The notes beneath the pieces were generated by a model that was not told the DNA's origin, did not search any database, and was given only the letters and a program-made list of their open reading frames with translations. This document shows, in pieces, positions 17,961 through 17,968 of a stretch of 17,968 bases of DNA; within the stretch, counting starts at the first letter, position 1; the number at the start of each line of letters is the position of its first letter. This DNA comes from Monoraphidium neglectum (taxonomy: Eukaryota > Chlorophyta > Chlorophyceae > Sphaeropleales > Selenastraceae): the NCBI RefSeq assembly GCF_000611645.1, contig NW_014012648.1, forward strand, positions 1 to 17,968, given 5' to 3'. The position numbers were made by a program, and so were the translations under genes.

Positions 17961-17968
17961 CTGGGGGG

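Overview
The window looks like nuclear DNA of a green alga (Chlorophyta). It is GC-rich and intron-dense, the introns mostly start GTGAG/GTGCG/GTGGG and end CAG, introns and flanks carry long (GT/CA)n tracts, and TGTAA (the polyadenylation signal known from volvocine algae) lies downstream of two genes. The proteins are typical of algae or plants. I see no prokaryotic, viral or organellar genes, no tRNA or rRNA, no CRISPR array and no intact transposon.

Layout, left to right: (1) the 3' end of a MOSC-domain gene of the mARC (amidoxime-reducing component) type on the + strand, 201-858, entering from outside the window; (2) a convergent Aurora-like Ser/Thr kinase gene on the - strand, 2044-5923, about 552 aa in eight exons that join in phase; (3) a Cys-rich PLAC8-like protein on the - strand, 7261-10132, 230 aa in eleven very short exons, with one junction that appears to need a GC-AG intron; (4) a long, low-complexity armadillo-like helical-repeat protein on the - strand, 12637-16126, about 980 aa; (5) the last two exons of the CCR4-NOT deadenylase CAF1/POP2 on the - strand, 17462-17960, running off the right edge.

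The stretches between genes (859-2043, 5924-7260, 10133-12636 and 16127-17461) show no convincing coding sequence. They hold putative UTRs, poly(A) signals and promoters. The largest, 10133-12636, remains unexplained. The four - strand genes lie in tandem and are separate eukaryotic transcription units. I see no functional link between molybdenum enzyme, kinase, Cys-rich membrane protein, armadillo-like protein and deadenylase, and no obvious new multi-gene system. The most unusual structures are a 128-nt uninterrupted alternating purine/pyrimidine tract in a kinase intron, a kinase lacking a classical glycine loop, and the micro-exon/GC-AG architecture of the PLAC8-like gene. All exon models were made by eye from splice sites, phase and remembered family patterns; no search or alignment was run.
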